From: an uncultured Pseudoclavibacter sp.
GTDB taxonomy: Bacteria > Actinomycetota > Actinomycetes > Actinomycetales > Microbacteriaceae
Direction of reading: 5' to 3'
Assembly (NCBI GenBank): GCA_946221025.1
Contig: CAMIMS010000006.1
Location: 1 to 63,883 of the forward strand
Length of the DNA stretch: 63,883 nt
The notes below the pieces were generated by a model. The model ran no database searches, was not told the DNA's origin, and was given only the letters and a program-made list of their open reading frames with translations. Below are positions 55,661 through 63,883 of the stretch, one piece after another. Made by a program: the position numbers and the translations under genes. Position 1 is the stretch's first letter. The number at the start of each line of letters is the position of its first letter.

Positions 55661-56813
55661 CCCTGCCCTGGTCGGCCGGGTCTTCGCCCGTTTGCTGCCG
55701 CTTCGCCGAGAGCGCCGTGACAGCGCGCGGTGTCCAGTTCTTCAAGCTCATGGCGGGCTTTTCGATGAGGTGCCAGCTGAAGAACGCTGCCACGTGCGCG
55801 GCGAGAACGATCACCAGGTGGTACACGAACCAGCCCGTGTGGTGCAGCCCGAAGAATGCGGCGAAGGTCATGATCGGCCAGGCAAAGATGTACAGGCCGT
55901 ATGAGAAATCGCCGTGCTTTTCCCATCCGTTGAGCTTCGTGGCGCGCACCGCGAACCACATGAGGAAGTACAGAAACCCGAACTGGCCCCACACATTCCA
56001 TCCGCCGAGCGCGTAGGTGGCGATCGCGACAATTCCCGCGAGCGCGGCTAAGCGATCATCCATCGGGATGCGCTCGGGGTAGAGGGCGAAGATCATGCCG
56101 AATGCGAATGGCGCCATGAACATGGCGTTGAATCCATCCGCGAACCACGGAAACACGGTTTCTCCGGGATTCGTGAGGCCGAGCCACTGCAGGCAGTTCA
56201 CGGCAATGAACGCGGCCGCGATGCCGACTCCCACTTTGCGATGCGTGAACACGCCGAATAGGCCGAGCACGCCGACGATGATGTAGGCGCGGAATTCGTA
56301 AATGAGGGTCCACGCCGAGCCGTTCCAGTCGTACCCGCCGTGACTCGCGTACGGGAGGCTTCCCCCCATTTCGGCAATGTTTCGCTGATCGAGCGAGAGC
56401 CACATATTGCTCGTGAAATACGTGAGGGGCGATTCGTTCGGCGCGTTCCAATACCCGTCGATCGTGCCGCGCTCATGCATCCACGCGATCGGCGCGAGCA
56501 CGAATGCCGTCACGATGAGCGCCGTCCAAAACGCCGGGAAAATGCGCAGGCAGCGGCGCCAGAAATACCGGATGAGGGATGCGCTTCCCATCCGCGATCT
56601 CGTGATGAGAAAGCCCGAGAAAAAGAAGAACCCGGCCACCGCGACCCCGCCGATGGATTGCTCGCGCGAGATTTGCACGCCAAGGTCGTGCCCGCCGTAG
56701 AAGCCCGCGAGGGGACCTGCGTGACTGAAGATGACCGCGAACGCCATGAGCCAGCGAAGGAACCCGATGCTGTTGGCACGGGGGTCGAAGGCCTCATCGA
56801 GGGTGGTCTGCAT
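55647..56813 (-). CDS. Acyltransferase family 3 (OafA/YrhL-type)
   Basis: A 388-residue membrane protein with about ten transmembrane segments. The start region IGFLRWLMAFAVIFSHAGPLAG has the conserved R and H, followed by VAVAGFFFFSGFLI and FWRRCLRIFPAFW. It moves acetyl or other acyl groups across the membrane onto polysaccharides. ATG at 56813; a longer frame upstream looks less likely. It ends inside the AlgX-like gene. Confidence 0.88.
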   Translation of the reverse strand: MQTTLDEAFDPRANSIGFLRWLMAFAVIFSHAGPLAGFYGGHDLGVQISREQSIGGVAVAGFFFFSGFLITRSRMGSASLIRYFWRRCLRIFPAFWTALIVTAFVLAPIAWMHERGTIDGYWNAPNESPLTYFTSNMWLSLDQRNIAEMGGSLPYASHGGYDWNGSAWTLIYEFRAYIIVGVLGLFGVFTHRKVGVGIAAAFIAVNCLQWLGLTNPGETVFPWFADGFNAMFMAPFAFGMIFALYPERIPMDDRLAALAGIVAIATYALGGWNVWGQFGFLYFLMWFAVRATKLNGWEKHGDFSYGLYIFAWPIMTFAAFFGLHHTGWFVYHLVIVLAAHVAAFFSWHLIEKPAMSLKNWTPRAVTALSAKRQQTGEDPADQGRDARA

Positions 56814-56964
56814 GGGTATCCGGGAGTCGTTCGGCAGGCGGGAGAACCGGCTGAACGCGTGTGGCCCCTCAGCCGCGGTCAGCAAGCGTGCAGATCAGTG
56901 TATGGGCACGCGCGGCGATGACCCCCGCTCCGCATCCGCGTCCGGCGTCGAGGTGAGGGGCAAC

Positions 56965-59900
56965 TTAGCGGCGGCGGATGCGCGCTCGCACGCGGCCTCG
57001 CGCACCGGCGAGGTGGTGAAACGCGGGCCACACGAGCTTCTGCCCGCCGGGCAGGTTCGCGGCGGCCCACCGCATCCCCGTGAGCACGACCGTCGAGAAC
57101 TTCGGGTTCTGGAGGCGACCCACGTCTTCGAGCGTTGAGCTGCCGGGCATATGCGCTTCGAGCGCCTGCAGGCGGTGCTCGATGAAGGCGTGATTGATCG
57201 CGGCGATCTCAGGCGACATGACGGTCTCAACCCGGTAACCGGCATCGGCAACCGCGTAGGTGACGAGCCGTTCGAGCACATGCGCGAGCGTGCCGTCGCC
57301 GTACGCGCCCTCTTCGGGAAAGTCATCCCATCCGAATCCCGCGTTCACAAGCGTCGCGAGTGCGTCGCGACGGGCGACGAACATGCTGCCGAGGGGCGCC
57401 AGTGGCGTGTCGGCATCGAGCGGCACGCGAATGCCGAGCTTTCTCGCGAGCGCCTGCGCCGGCTCTCGGTTCGTGAACCAGCCGTGACCGAGCGTCGGGT
57501 AGCCGATGCTCACCACCGGCGGGAAGACGATGCCAAGCCGCGCATCCCGCTGGAATTTCGCGATGAGGTTCGCGGTGTATCCCTCGGAAGGAACGAGGTT
57601 GTCGAGCAGGTGACGCTTGAACCACTCGCCGGCGTTCGACCCATCCTGAATCGATTTCTTGCCGTGAATCTTCACGATGAGGTCGATCGACTCGTCGCGC
57701 AGCACATCAGCGCAGCCGAGGTAGAACGCCGAGACGTCGCGACCGCGGTTCGTCGGCATGACGCGCACCTCGGCGTTGCCTACGCCTCGGCGGTCGAGCC
57801 CCGCGCGGATTCGGGCGGCCCGCTCGTCATCGGTGGTCGTGATCACCAGGCGCGGCTGGCCCGGAATGCGCCCCACCCGCTCGAGCATCTCGTCGAGCAG
57901 CTCCGGGTAGTAGAGGTGCATGAGCACGGCGATCGTCGGCAGAGCCTTCCGGTCGAGCGCCCGGCCCGTCTCGGCGGGGTACTCGGTGTGCGGCATGATC
58001 TCCAGCTGCGTCGTGTTCGTGACGAGCGTTCGCGGCGGGGCCGAACGCACCACGTTCTCCCAAATGAGGTCCACCGGGTACCCGGCTGCCTCCACCCTGT
58101 CCATCACGTCGCGGCCGATGATGGCGTTCGCCTCGAGGTACAGCGGGTCGTGGAAGAACAGGCGCCGTTTCACGATCGGCAGCCCGTCTTCGAGCATGCG
58201 CGTGATGCTGTCGAACACCGGGTGGTCAGTGTCGTAGTCGGATTCGGGCCAGAGCACCGCGTGCTCGAAGCCGCGTTCGGCGAAGTGGCTCGTGAATGCC
58301 GCTTCGTGGTGGCGGATGGAGTCGTCGTACGACTCGATCATGGGCATCTCATCCCAGTACCGCCGGTATTCGGGCGAGCGAAGAAGCGACCCGCGCACGG
58401 CGATCCAGTGCGATTGGATGTGCGCCGGCACGGGCTGCCCCTCCGAGTACCAGGCCTCGGGGATCGCGGCGTGCTCGGTGAGCCCCCAGAAGTCGACGGC
58501 GTTCGCGTCGGCGCGCGCGAAGGTGTCGGCGAAGGGATGGATGGGGCCGAAGAACGTGTAGTTCATGAGGATGACCTCATCGAACCCGCTGAGCGCATCC
58601 CATCCGATCCGTTCCTGGCCCTCCTTGTAGCCCCACACGTCGAAGCCGATGTTCTCTCGCTCGAACACATCGTCGCTGACCGCTTCGAGGGCCGCGCGGC
58701 CCTCTGGGGTGAGCGGACCGTTTGAGACGACGAGGATGTGCTCGGCGTGCGCGCGCAGCGAGGCGAGCTTGTGCGTGACGTAGCGGTCGACGCGGCCTTC
58801 GGGGTCGAAGTAGAGGTAGATGATGGCGCGGCGGCCGCCCATCGGGAATGCGGATGCGGGCGTGCGCTCCGCCGGCGACGCGGCGACGTTCACAGCGAGC
58901 GCATCCGGCGCAGGCGGCGCGAAGGCAGCTGATTCGGTGAGTGCGGTGCTGGGGGCCGGCGACTGCGCGGGTACCCGTGACCGCGCGTCAGTGGTGGACG
59001 TTCGCGCACGCCGGATGCGCTTGGTCAACGAGTTCGCGAGCTTCGATGCGCGCTGTGCCGGCCGAATCTCACGCAGCGTATCGGCGGCGCGGCGGCGGAG
59101 CGGCCCGCCCGCGCGCTGCAGCTGCTCGATGCGGGCAAGGGCGAGCTGCGTTTCGATCTGGCGCCCCTCCATCCGCCCGATAGCTGCTTCGAGCTGACTG
59201 ATCTGCGCCGCGAGCGCTGAGGAGGCGCCGCCCTCGCGAAGCTCGTTGAACGCATCCGCGAGGTAGAGAAAGGCGCCGATTCCGCGGCCGGTGGCCATGT
59301 ATTCGCGAAGGAGGTCATCGCGCACGACCGCGTCGTAGTGCTCGTGGTCGTTCGCGGCCACCACGACCGAGTTGCCGGTGTCGCCCCGCCCGGCCGGCCG
59401 GACATGCCAGAACGCGAGCGGTTCACCGTCGATGAAGCCGATGGGGCCGAGTTCGAGCGCGGCGAGGTTGAACTTCCAATCGGCGAGCACCGGCAGCGAG
59501 CCGTCGTAGGGGCCTGCCTTCTCGTACGTGTCGCGGCGGATGAGGAACGAGTTCGTGGTGACGTAGTTGGCGCGCATCATGTCGGCGAAGGTCACCTGGT
59601 GCAGATCGCTCGCGAGCACTTCGCGTTCGATCTCCTCGATGCGCTCCCCCGTAACGCGCTCGCGAATCATGGCGGCGCGGGTGGCGACGCCGACCGCCTC
59701 GGGGTGCGCGTCGAGGTAGGCGGTGGTGCGCTCGAGGAACTCGGGCGCCCACGTGTCGTCGTCATCGAGCAGCACGAGCGCGTCGCTCGCCGCGGCCTGA
59801 AAGCCCACGTTGATCGCCGATTCACGTCCGTCGGGTCGCTCGTTGTCGATGATGCGCACGGGGAAAGGTGCGGCTGCGAGCACTTCGTCGCGCACGCGCT

Positions 59901-60039
59901 TCACCTCGGCGAGGTCGCCGCCGTCGTTCACGACGATGAGTTCGAGGTCGGGCATGGTTTGGGCGCGCACGCTCGCGAAGGCTCTCGCGAGGAGTCGCGG
60001 GCGGTTCTTCGTGCGGGTGACGACGGTGACGCGCGGCAT
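56965..60039 (-). CDS. GT2 glycosyltransferase fused to rhamnan synthesis protein F
   Basis: A 1024-residue protein. The GT2 domain (about 1-230) starts PRVTVVTRTKNRPRLLARAFASV with DDDDTWAPEFL; a predicted coiled coil (265-300) and a flexible linker follow; the C-terminal 600 residues are RgpF-type, with FERENIGFDVWGYKEG, NYTFFGPIHPF, DFWGLTEH, HIQSHWIAVR, PIVKRRLFFHDPLY and the second half MHLYYPELLDEMLERV and DLIVKIHGKKS. RgpF proteins act in rhamnose-glucose polysaccharide synthesis. It is followed by the related gene at 60096. Confidence 0.9.
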   Translation of the reverse strand: MPRVTVVTRTKNRPRLLARAFASVRAQTMPDLELIVVNDGGDLAEVKRVRDEVLAAAPFPVRIIDNERPDGRESAINVGFQAAASDALVLLDDDDTWAPEFLERTTAYLDAHPEAVGVATRAAMIRERVTGERIEEIEREVLASDLHQVTFADMMRANYVTTNSFLIRRDTYEKAGPYDGSLPVLADWKFNLAALELGPIGFIDGEPLAFWHVRPAGRGDTGNSVVVAANDHEHYDAVVRDDLLREYMATGRGIGAFLYLADAFNELREGGASSALAAQISQLEAAIGRMEGRQIETQLALARIEQLQRAGGPLRRRAADTLREIRPAQRASKLANSLTKRIRRARTSTTDARSRVPAQSPAPSTALTESAAFAPPAPDALAVNVAASPAERTPASAFPMGGRRAIIYLYFDPEGRVDRYVTHKLASLRAHAEHILVVSNGPLTPEGRAALEAVSDDVFERENIGFDVWGYKEGQERIGWDALSGFDEVILMNYTFFGPIHPFADTFARADANAVDFWGLTEHAAIPEAWYSEGQPVPAHIQSHWIAVRGSLLRSPEYRRYWDEMPMIESYDDSIRHHEAAFTSHFAERGFEHAVLWPESDYDTDHPVFDSITRMLEDGLPIVKRRLFFHDPLYLEANAIIGRDVMDRVEAAGYPVDLIWENVVRSAPPRTLVTNTTQLEIMPHTEYPAETGRALDRKALPTIAVLMHLYYPELLDEMLERVGRIPGQPRLVITTTDDERAARIRAGLDRRGVGNAEVRVMPTNRGRDVSAFYLGCADVLRDESIDLIVKIHGKKSIQDGSNAGEWFKRHLLDNLVPSEGYTANLIAKFQRDARLGIVFPPVVSIGYPTLGHGWFTNREPAQALARKLGIRVPLDADTPLAPLGSMFVARRDALATLVNAGFGWDDFPEEGAYGDGTLAHVLERLVTYAVADAGYRVETVMSPEIAAINHAFIEHRLQALEAHMPGSSTLEDVGRLQNPKFSTVVLTGMRWAAANLPGGQKLVWPAFHHLAGARGRVRARIRRR

Positions 60040-60095
60040 GGCACTCCTCGGCTGGTTGCGCCGTCGCCGGTGGCGACGAACTGACTCGGCCGACG

Positions 60096-61703
60096 TTACC
60101 GGCCGCGCCTGCCGAGCGACCGGATCGCGCGCGTGAACCCGGGCGCGGCGCGGTCGATGAGGTCAGCCAACGCGCGCGGGGTGAACCCGCCAACGCCCCG
60201 CGCGGCCGCGGTGCGGAACGGTGCGCGAACACCCCGAGGCAGGTGACGACGAAGCGCGGCCTCGCGCGTGGCGAGGGCTGCGGCCCGGTATCGCCAGCCG
60301 GATGCGGTGTCGGCCTCGATCATGGCTTCACCGCGCGTGACCGCGAGCGCCACGAGGATGCGCACGAGGGCGCGCTCGACGACATCAGCGTTCTGGCCGA
60401 TGGCTTTGGCCGCCCCGGTGGCGCCACCGATCGCCGTCAATCGCTCACCGAGCGTCGCGGCGAGGTCGTGACGCACCGCTCCGGCAATCACGCCGACCCC
60501 CAGCGGCGGGGTTCCCCCAAGGTCGAGGCCGGTGAAGCCGAGCTGGTCGGCCAGGCGTGCTGTGGCGGCATCGGTTGTCGGTTCGCCGAGCGGGTCGCGT
60601 CCAGCGCCTGATGCGAGCTGAATGAGGACACCCGCGTGCGGATGGGCCGTGAGCGCATCCGTGAGCGTCGGCGCGTTCAACGCCGCAGCCGCCGGGGGAA
60701 CGGTGAACGCGAGGGGCTCGTCGTCATTTGCCGTCGCATCGAGGGTCGCGCTCGCGGTCGAGGCGAGCACGCTCGACAGCACGGGAGACGCGACGCGCGT
60801 GCTGCCCGCATCCGCATCCGCATCCGGGATCGTTGCCGACCAGCCGAGGTTCGTGGCGAGCGCCCGCGGATTCGCGCCCGTGACCGCGTCCTGGACGCAG
60901 CTGTCCGGGTAGCCGTGTGCTCGCATCCGTTCGAACACCTCGGCGGCCACGACCCCGCGGTGGTCGAGCTCGACCGGGTCGTGCCAGGCGAGGCGTCGCT
61001 TCACGACGGGGCAGCCGGCTTCGAGCAACTCCAACGGGCGTTCCATTGCCGGGTTCGCGGCGGGCGCGTGCTCACCCGTCCGGAGGGGGCGCGGATACAG
61101 CGCGCGAACGCGGAACCCCGCCTCGCGAAGCCTCGGGGTGAGGGCCGCCTCGTGAAACCGCACCGAATCGGCGTAGGAGCGGATGGGCGGCATGTCGTCC
61201 CAGTGCGCACGCCACGCGTAAGAGTCGAGCACGGGCCGGCGAACGGCGATGAAGTGGCTCTGCAGGTGCGCGGGAAGCGTGCCGCGGAGGCGATACGGGT
61301 CGGGCGAGATGGGGCCGTGCTCGGTCAGGCCCCACGCATCCGCGTCGAGCCGCTCGGCCGCGGCGAACATGGGCGCGAAGCCTGCGTCGTCGCCGAGCGA
61401 AGGCGGGATGGGGCCGAACCACGTGTAGTTCGTGAGCAGCACCTCATCGAAGCCGGGCGAAGCGAGCCCGACATGCTCGAGGGCCGCGCGATACGCGCCG
61501 ACGTCGAATCCGGTGTTCTCGCGCTCCATCACCTCATCCGCGACGGCCGCGAGGAGTTCGCGCGATTCGGGCTGCAGTTGCCCGTTCGATACGACGATCA
61601 GATGCTCGGCGTGGGGCCGAAGTTGGGCGAGCGCGAAGCGGGTCGCGGTGTCGGCGCGGCCGTGCGCATCCCAGAGCATGAACACGACTCGGCGTCTGAA
61701 CAC
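60096..61703 (-). CDS. RgpF-like protein with internal deletion
   Basis: A 535-residue paralogue of the RgpF half of the gene at 56965. Residues 1-290 align throughout: VMERENTGFDVGAYRAAL, NYTWFGPIPPSL, AWGLTEHGPI, HLQSHFIAVRRPVL and PVVKRRLAWHDPVELDH. The next part is Ala/Thr-rich low-complexity sequence, and a 180-residue segment present in the other gene (including MHLYYPEL and VKIHGKK) is missing, yet the far C-terminus aligns again. GTG start at 61703; ATG 61679 is also possible. It may be non-catalytic. Confidence 0.8.
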   Translation of the reverse strand: MFRRRVVFMLWDAHGRADTATRFALAQLRPHAEHLIVVSNGQLQPESRELLAAVADEVMERENTGFDVGAYRAALEHVGLASPGFDEVLLTNYTWFGPIPPSLGDDAGFAPMFAAAERLDADAWGLTEHGPISPDPYRLRGTLPAHLQSHFIAVRRPVLDSYAWRAHWDDMPPIRSYADSVRFHEAALTPRLREAGFRVRALYPRPLRTGEHAPAANPAMERPLELLEAGCPVVKRRLAWHDPVELDHRGVVAAEVFERMRAHGYPDSCVQDAVTGANPRALATNLGWSATIPDADADAGSTRVASPVLSSVLASTASATLDATANDDEPLAFTVPPAAAALNAPTLTDALTAHPHAGVLIQLASGAGRDPLGEPTTDAATARLADQLGFTGLDLGGTPPLGVGVIAGAVRHDLAATLGERLTAIGGATGAAKAIGQNADVVERALVRILVALAVTRGEAMIEADTASGWRYRAAALATREAALRRHLPRGVRAPFRTAAARGVGGFTPRALADLIDRAAPGFTRAIRSLGRRGR

Positions 61704-61761
61704 GTCGGCAGGCTAGCATCGGCACAATCCCCCGCGCCCGCGCTTTCTTGAGGAGGCCCAC

Positions 61762-62874
61762 GTGAGCCGGACCCCCTCCCCGCGTCGTGCCGAGCGCGCA
61801 CCGGGTTCGCGCCTGTATGCGTCTCGCGCCCCGGAATGGGATGAGTCAAAGCCACCGGAGCGCGCCGTGACCGCGGTGGTGTGCACGCACAATGGTGAGC
61901 GGTACCTCGCCGACCAGTTGCAGAGCATTCTCGACCAGAGCTCCCCCGTCGCCGAGATCATCATTTCTGACGATGCCTCGCGCGATAAGACCCTCACGAT
62001 CGCGAAAACGATTCTCGAAGATGCGGATATCCCCTTCCGCATTTACACCCGCCCCTCCCCGCTTCGTGTCGCGGCGAACTTTCATTTCGGGATGAGCCGC
62101 GTGCACACCGAGTTCGCGGCGCTTGCCGATCAGGACGACCGCTGGCACATCAACAAGGTCGCGCGAATGCTGGATGTGTTCCGCGAACGCCCCGACCTTG
62201 AACTCGTGCACTCGGATGCGCGCGTGATCGACGCGCTCGGCAAGCCCCTCGGCGGCACGATCTTCGGTACGCTCGAGATCTCGGATCGCGAGTGGCACGA
62301 CTACGCGAGCGAAGAGCCGCTGAATGAGCTCATCCGGCGAAACATCGTCACCGGTGCGACCGTGATGATGCGGCCGGAACTGGCCAAGCGCGCCGGGTCT
62401 CCCCCACCGCCGTGGCTGCACGACGAGTGGTACGCCATCGCCGCGGCGATGGCCGGGCGGATCGCGGTGATTCGCGAACCCCTCATCGACTACCGGCTGC
62501 ACGGGGGCAATCTCGTTGGCCGCGGTCGACTGTCGCTGAAGCAGAAGGTTGAGCGTGCGACCGCAAAGGGCTACCGCGCCCAAGTCGCTCGGGTCGCGCG
62601 GGCCGAGGCGCTACTCGATCGAGCAGAGGCTCTCGGGGCGACCGCTGACCAGCGCGCGCTCATCGGGCGCAAGGTCTCGCACGAGCGGGCCCGGCTCATG
62701 CTTCCCGAGTCGCGGATGCGTCGCTGGCCGACGGTGCTTCGGTGGGGCCTGAAGCGCCGCTACCGCACCTACTCCCGCGGTGCGATCGACATCGTGCGCG
62801 ACCTCTTCCAATCGCAGGCCGACCGGCCAGAGCCGCGCCCGACGATCGAGGAGAGCGACGACGCCCTTCGGTAG
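61762..62874 (+). CDS. Family 2 glycosyltransferase (rhamnosyltransferase-like)
   Basis: A 370-residue enzyme from GTG at 61762 after GAGGAGG. VTAVVCTHNGERYLADQLQSILDQ, EIIISDDASRDKT, ALADQDDRWHINK (acidic pair), and the acceptor/base motif WLHDEWYAIAAAMAG match rhamnosyltransferases of GT2. The C-terminal 100 residues are helical and basic. It is divergent from the RgpF-like gene with 58 bp between. Confidence 0.88.
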   Translation: MSRTPSPRRAERAPGSRLYASRAPEWDESKPPERAVTAVVCTHNGERYLADQLQSILDQSSPVAEIIISDDASRDKTLTIAKTILEDADIPFRIYTRPSPLRVAANFHFGMSRVHTEFAALADQDDRWHINKVARMLDVFRERPDLELVHSDARVIDALGKPLGGTIFGTLEISDREWHDYASEEPLNELIRRNIVTGATVMMRPELAKRAGSPPPPWLHDEWYAIAAAMAGRIAVIREPLIDYRLHGGNLVGRGRLSLKQKVERATAKGYRAQVARVARAEALLDRAEALGATADQRALIGRKVSHERARLMLPESRMRRWPTVLRWGLKRRYRTYSRGAIDIVRDLFQSQADRPEPRPTIEESDDALR

Positions 62875-62931
62875 GGGCGTTCAGTCGCATCCGAATCCCT
62901 CACAGCCGAGCCGCTAGCCGCGCTGAGATAC

Positions 62932-62982
62932 GCGAACCGGCCCCGGGATGCGAACGGGTCGCTTCCCGGGGCCGGTGTTCGC
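62932..62982. terminator. Bidirectional terminator between GT2 and rmlA
   Basis: A long G+C-rich stem (62932-62948 with 62964-62982, containing CCGGCCCCGGGA and its complement, with a 2-nt bulge) and a 15-nt loop, 58 bp after the GT2 stop and 44 bp beyond the rmlA stop. Confidence 0.75.
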
Positions 62983-63025
62983 TTGGCCCTCCGCAGGGGC
63001 GAGGGCGCGCGTCGATCGGCGCGCG

Positions 63026-63883
63026 CTACGCCTTCGGCTCGGGCGAGGTGCCGGGGTTGCGGCGCTCCTCGGCGAGCAGGCGCTTCATGTGACGGCCGTA
63101 GCCCGACTTCTCAAGGGGAGCCGCGAGGTTCGCGAGTTCCTGGTCGCTGATCCAGCCGGCGCGCCAGGCGATCTCCTCAATGCATCCGATCTTGTAGCCC
63201 TGACGGTCTTCGATGACCTTCACGTACTCCGAGGCCTGCATCATCGACTCGAAGGTTCCGGTGTCGAGCCAGGCGGTGCCGCGGTCGAGCACGTGCACCT
63301 GGAGCTTGCCGGCTTCGAGGTAGGCGGAGTTCACGGATGAGATCTCGAGCTCACCGCGGGCCGAGGGCTTCACCTGCTTGGCGATCTCAACCACATCCGA
63401 GTCGTAGAAGTACAGGCCCGGAACGGCGTAGTTCGACTTGGGCTTCGACGGCTTCTCTTCGATGGAGAGGGCGCGCATGTCCTGGTCGAACTCGACCACG
63501 CCGTACGCCTCGGGGTTCGAGACCGGGTAAGCGAAGATGAGGCCGCCGTCGACTTCGCCGTAGTTGCGAAGCGCGGAGCCAAGGCCCGTGCCGTGGAAGA
63601 TGTTGTCGCCGAGCACGAGCGCGGTGGAGCTGCCGTCGATGAAGTCTTCACCGATGATGAACGCCTGCGCGAGTCCGTCGGGCGAGGGCTGAACGGCGTA
63701 CTCGATCTCCATGCCGAGGTGCGAGCCGTCGCCGAGCAGGGCGCGGAACTGCGAGTTGTACTCGGGGGTAGTGATGATCAGCACCTCGCGAATGTCGGCC
63801 ATCATCAGGGTCGACAGCGGGTAGTAGATCATCGGCTTGTCGTAGATGGGCATGAGCTGCTTCGAGATGCCCTTGGTGATCGG
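63026..63883 (-). CDS. rmlA: Glucose-1-phosphate thymidylyltransferase, N-terminus cut by window end
   Basis: The visible 285 residues start inside PITKGISKQLMPIYDKPMIYYPLS, so only the first ~20 residues (the nucleotide loop) are missing. QPSPDGLAQAFIIGEDFI, LVLGDNIFHGTGL, GVVEFDQDMRALSIEEKPS and RGTAWLDTGTFESMMQAS are classic RmlA motifs. It makes dTDP-glucose, the first step to dTDP-rhamnose, and fits the rhamnan genes nearby. The other rml genes are not in the window. Confidence 0.95.
   Translation of the reverse strand, partial: PITKGISKQLMPIYDKPMIYYPLSTLMMADIREVLIITTPEYNSQFRALLGDGSHLGMEIEYAVQPSPDGLAQAFIIGEDFIDGSSTALVLGDNIFHGTGLGSALRNYGEVDGGLIFAYPVSNPEAYGVVEFDQDMRALSIEEKPSKPKSNYAVPGLYFYDSDVVEIAKQVKPSARGELEISSVNSAYLEAGKLQVHVLDRGTAWLDTGTFESMMQASEYVKVIEDRQGYKIGCIEEIAWRAGWISDQELANLAAPLEKSGYGRHMKRLLAEERRNPGTSPEPKA

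Noticed and set aside
57151..58725. A 524-codon open frame opposite the GT2-RgpF gene
   Set aside because: Antisense shadow; the minus-strand gene has clear RgpF motifs.

Overview
The window is a high-G+C chromosomal segment of an actinobacterium, most likely a member of the Microbacteriaceae. The evidence is the presence of WhiB1- and WhiB2-type iron-sulfur regulators, MtrA-MtrB-LpqB, PdtaS, DUF3499, DUF5719 and Rv3235-family genes, frequent GTG starts with 4-bp ATGA/GTGA overlaps, and very dense coding. No phage, insertion sequence, CRISPR array or rRNA was seen; one tRNA gene (Lys, CTT) is present.

Layout. 1-2.5 kb: start of ilvD, a CorA-type transporter, a sugar isomerase-like protein and a small membrane protein. 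2.6-7.3 kb: a DsbA-VKOR oxidative-folding pair, an MFS transporter, paired hairpins, and an SDR oxidoreductase. 7.4-12 kb: four glycosyltransferases and a lipoprotein. 12.5-16 kb: tRNA-Lys, peroxiredoxin, whiB1 and pdtaS. 16-21 kb: a CpaE-like ATPase with a SAF protein, an excisionase-like HTH gene, a secreted LAxTG protein and an Rv3235-family gene. 21-30.5 kb: hpf, secA, comF and lpqB-mtrB-mtrA on the minus strand. 30.6-36.3 kb: a plus-strand membrane/MoxR/DUF58 operon. 36.4-37.5 kb: a TetR-HPP pair with twin operators that looks inserted. 37.6-39.5 kb: divergent SpoIIM-like and RDD genes.

39.5-48.2 kb holds mannose metabolism (manB, manA) with DUF3499, a degenerate zincin-like gene, DUF5719, a giant glycosyltransferase-membrane fusion and whiB2, resembling the Mycobacterium manA-whiB2 neighbourhood. 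48.4-49.6 kb is an acyl-CoA dehydrogenase. 49.6 kb to the end is a cell-surface polysaccharide locus: a Wzy/ligase-like membrane protein, the Wzm-Wzt ABC exporter with a carbohydrate-binding tail on Wzt, an epimerase, an SGNH/AlgX-like protein and an acyltransferase (probable O-acetylation), two RgpF-type rhamnan synthesis proteins, a family 2 glycosyltransferase and rmlA (dTDP-rhamnose precursor). Together these suggest a rhamnose-containing, possibly O-acetylated glycan made in the cytoplasm and exported by an ABC transporter; GDP-mannose supply from manB/manA may feed the other glycosyltransferases.

The most interesting items are the TetR-HPP unit with two perfect 16-bp palindromes, the hairpin/G-quadruplex/hairpin structure between secA and hpf with a related hairpin pair near 5.8 kb, and an internally deleted RgpF paralogue.
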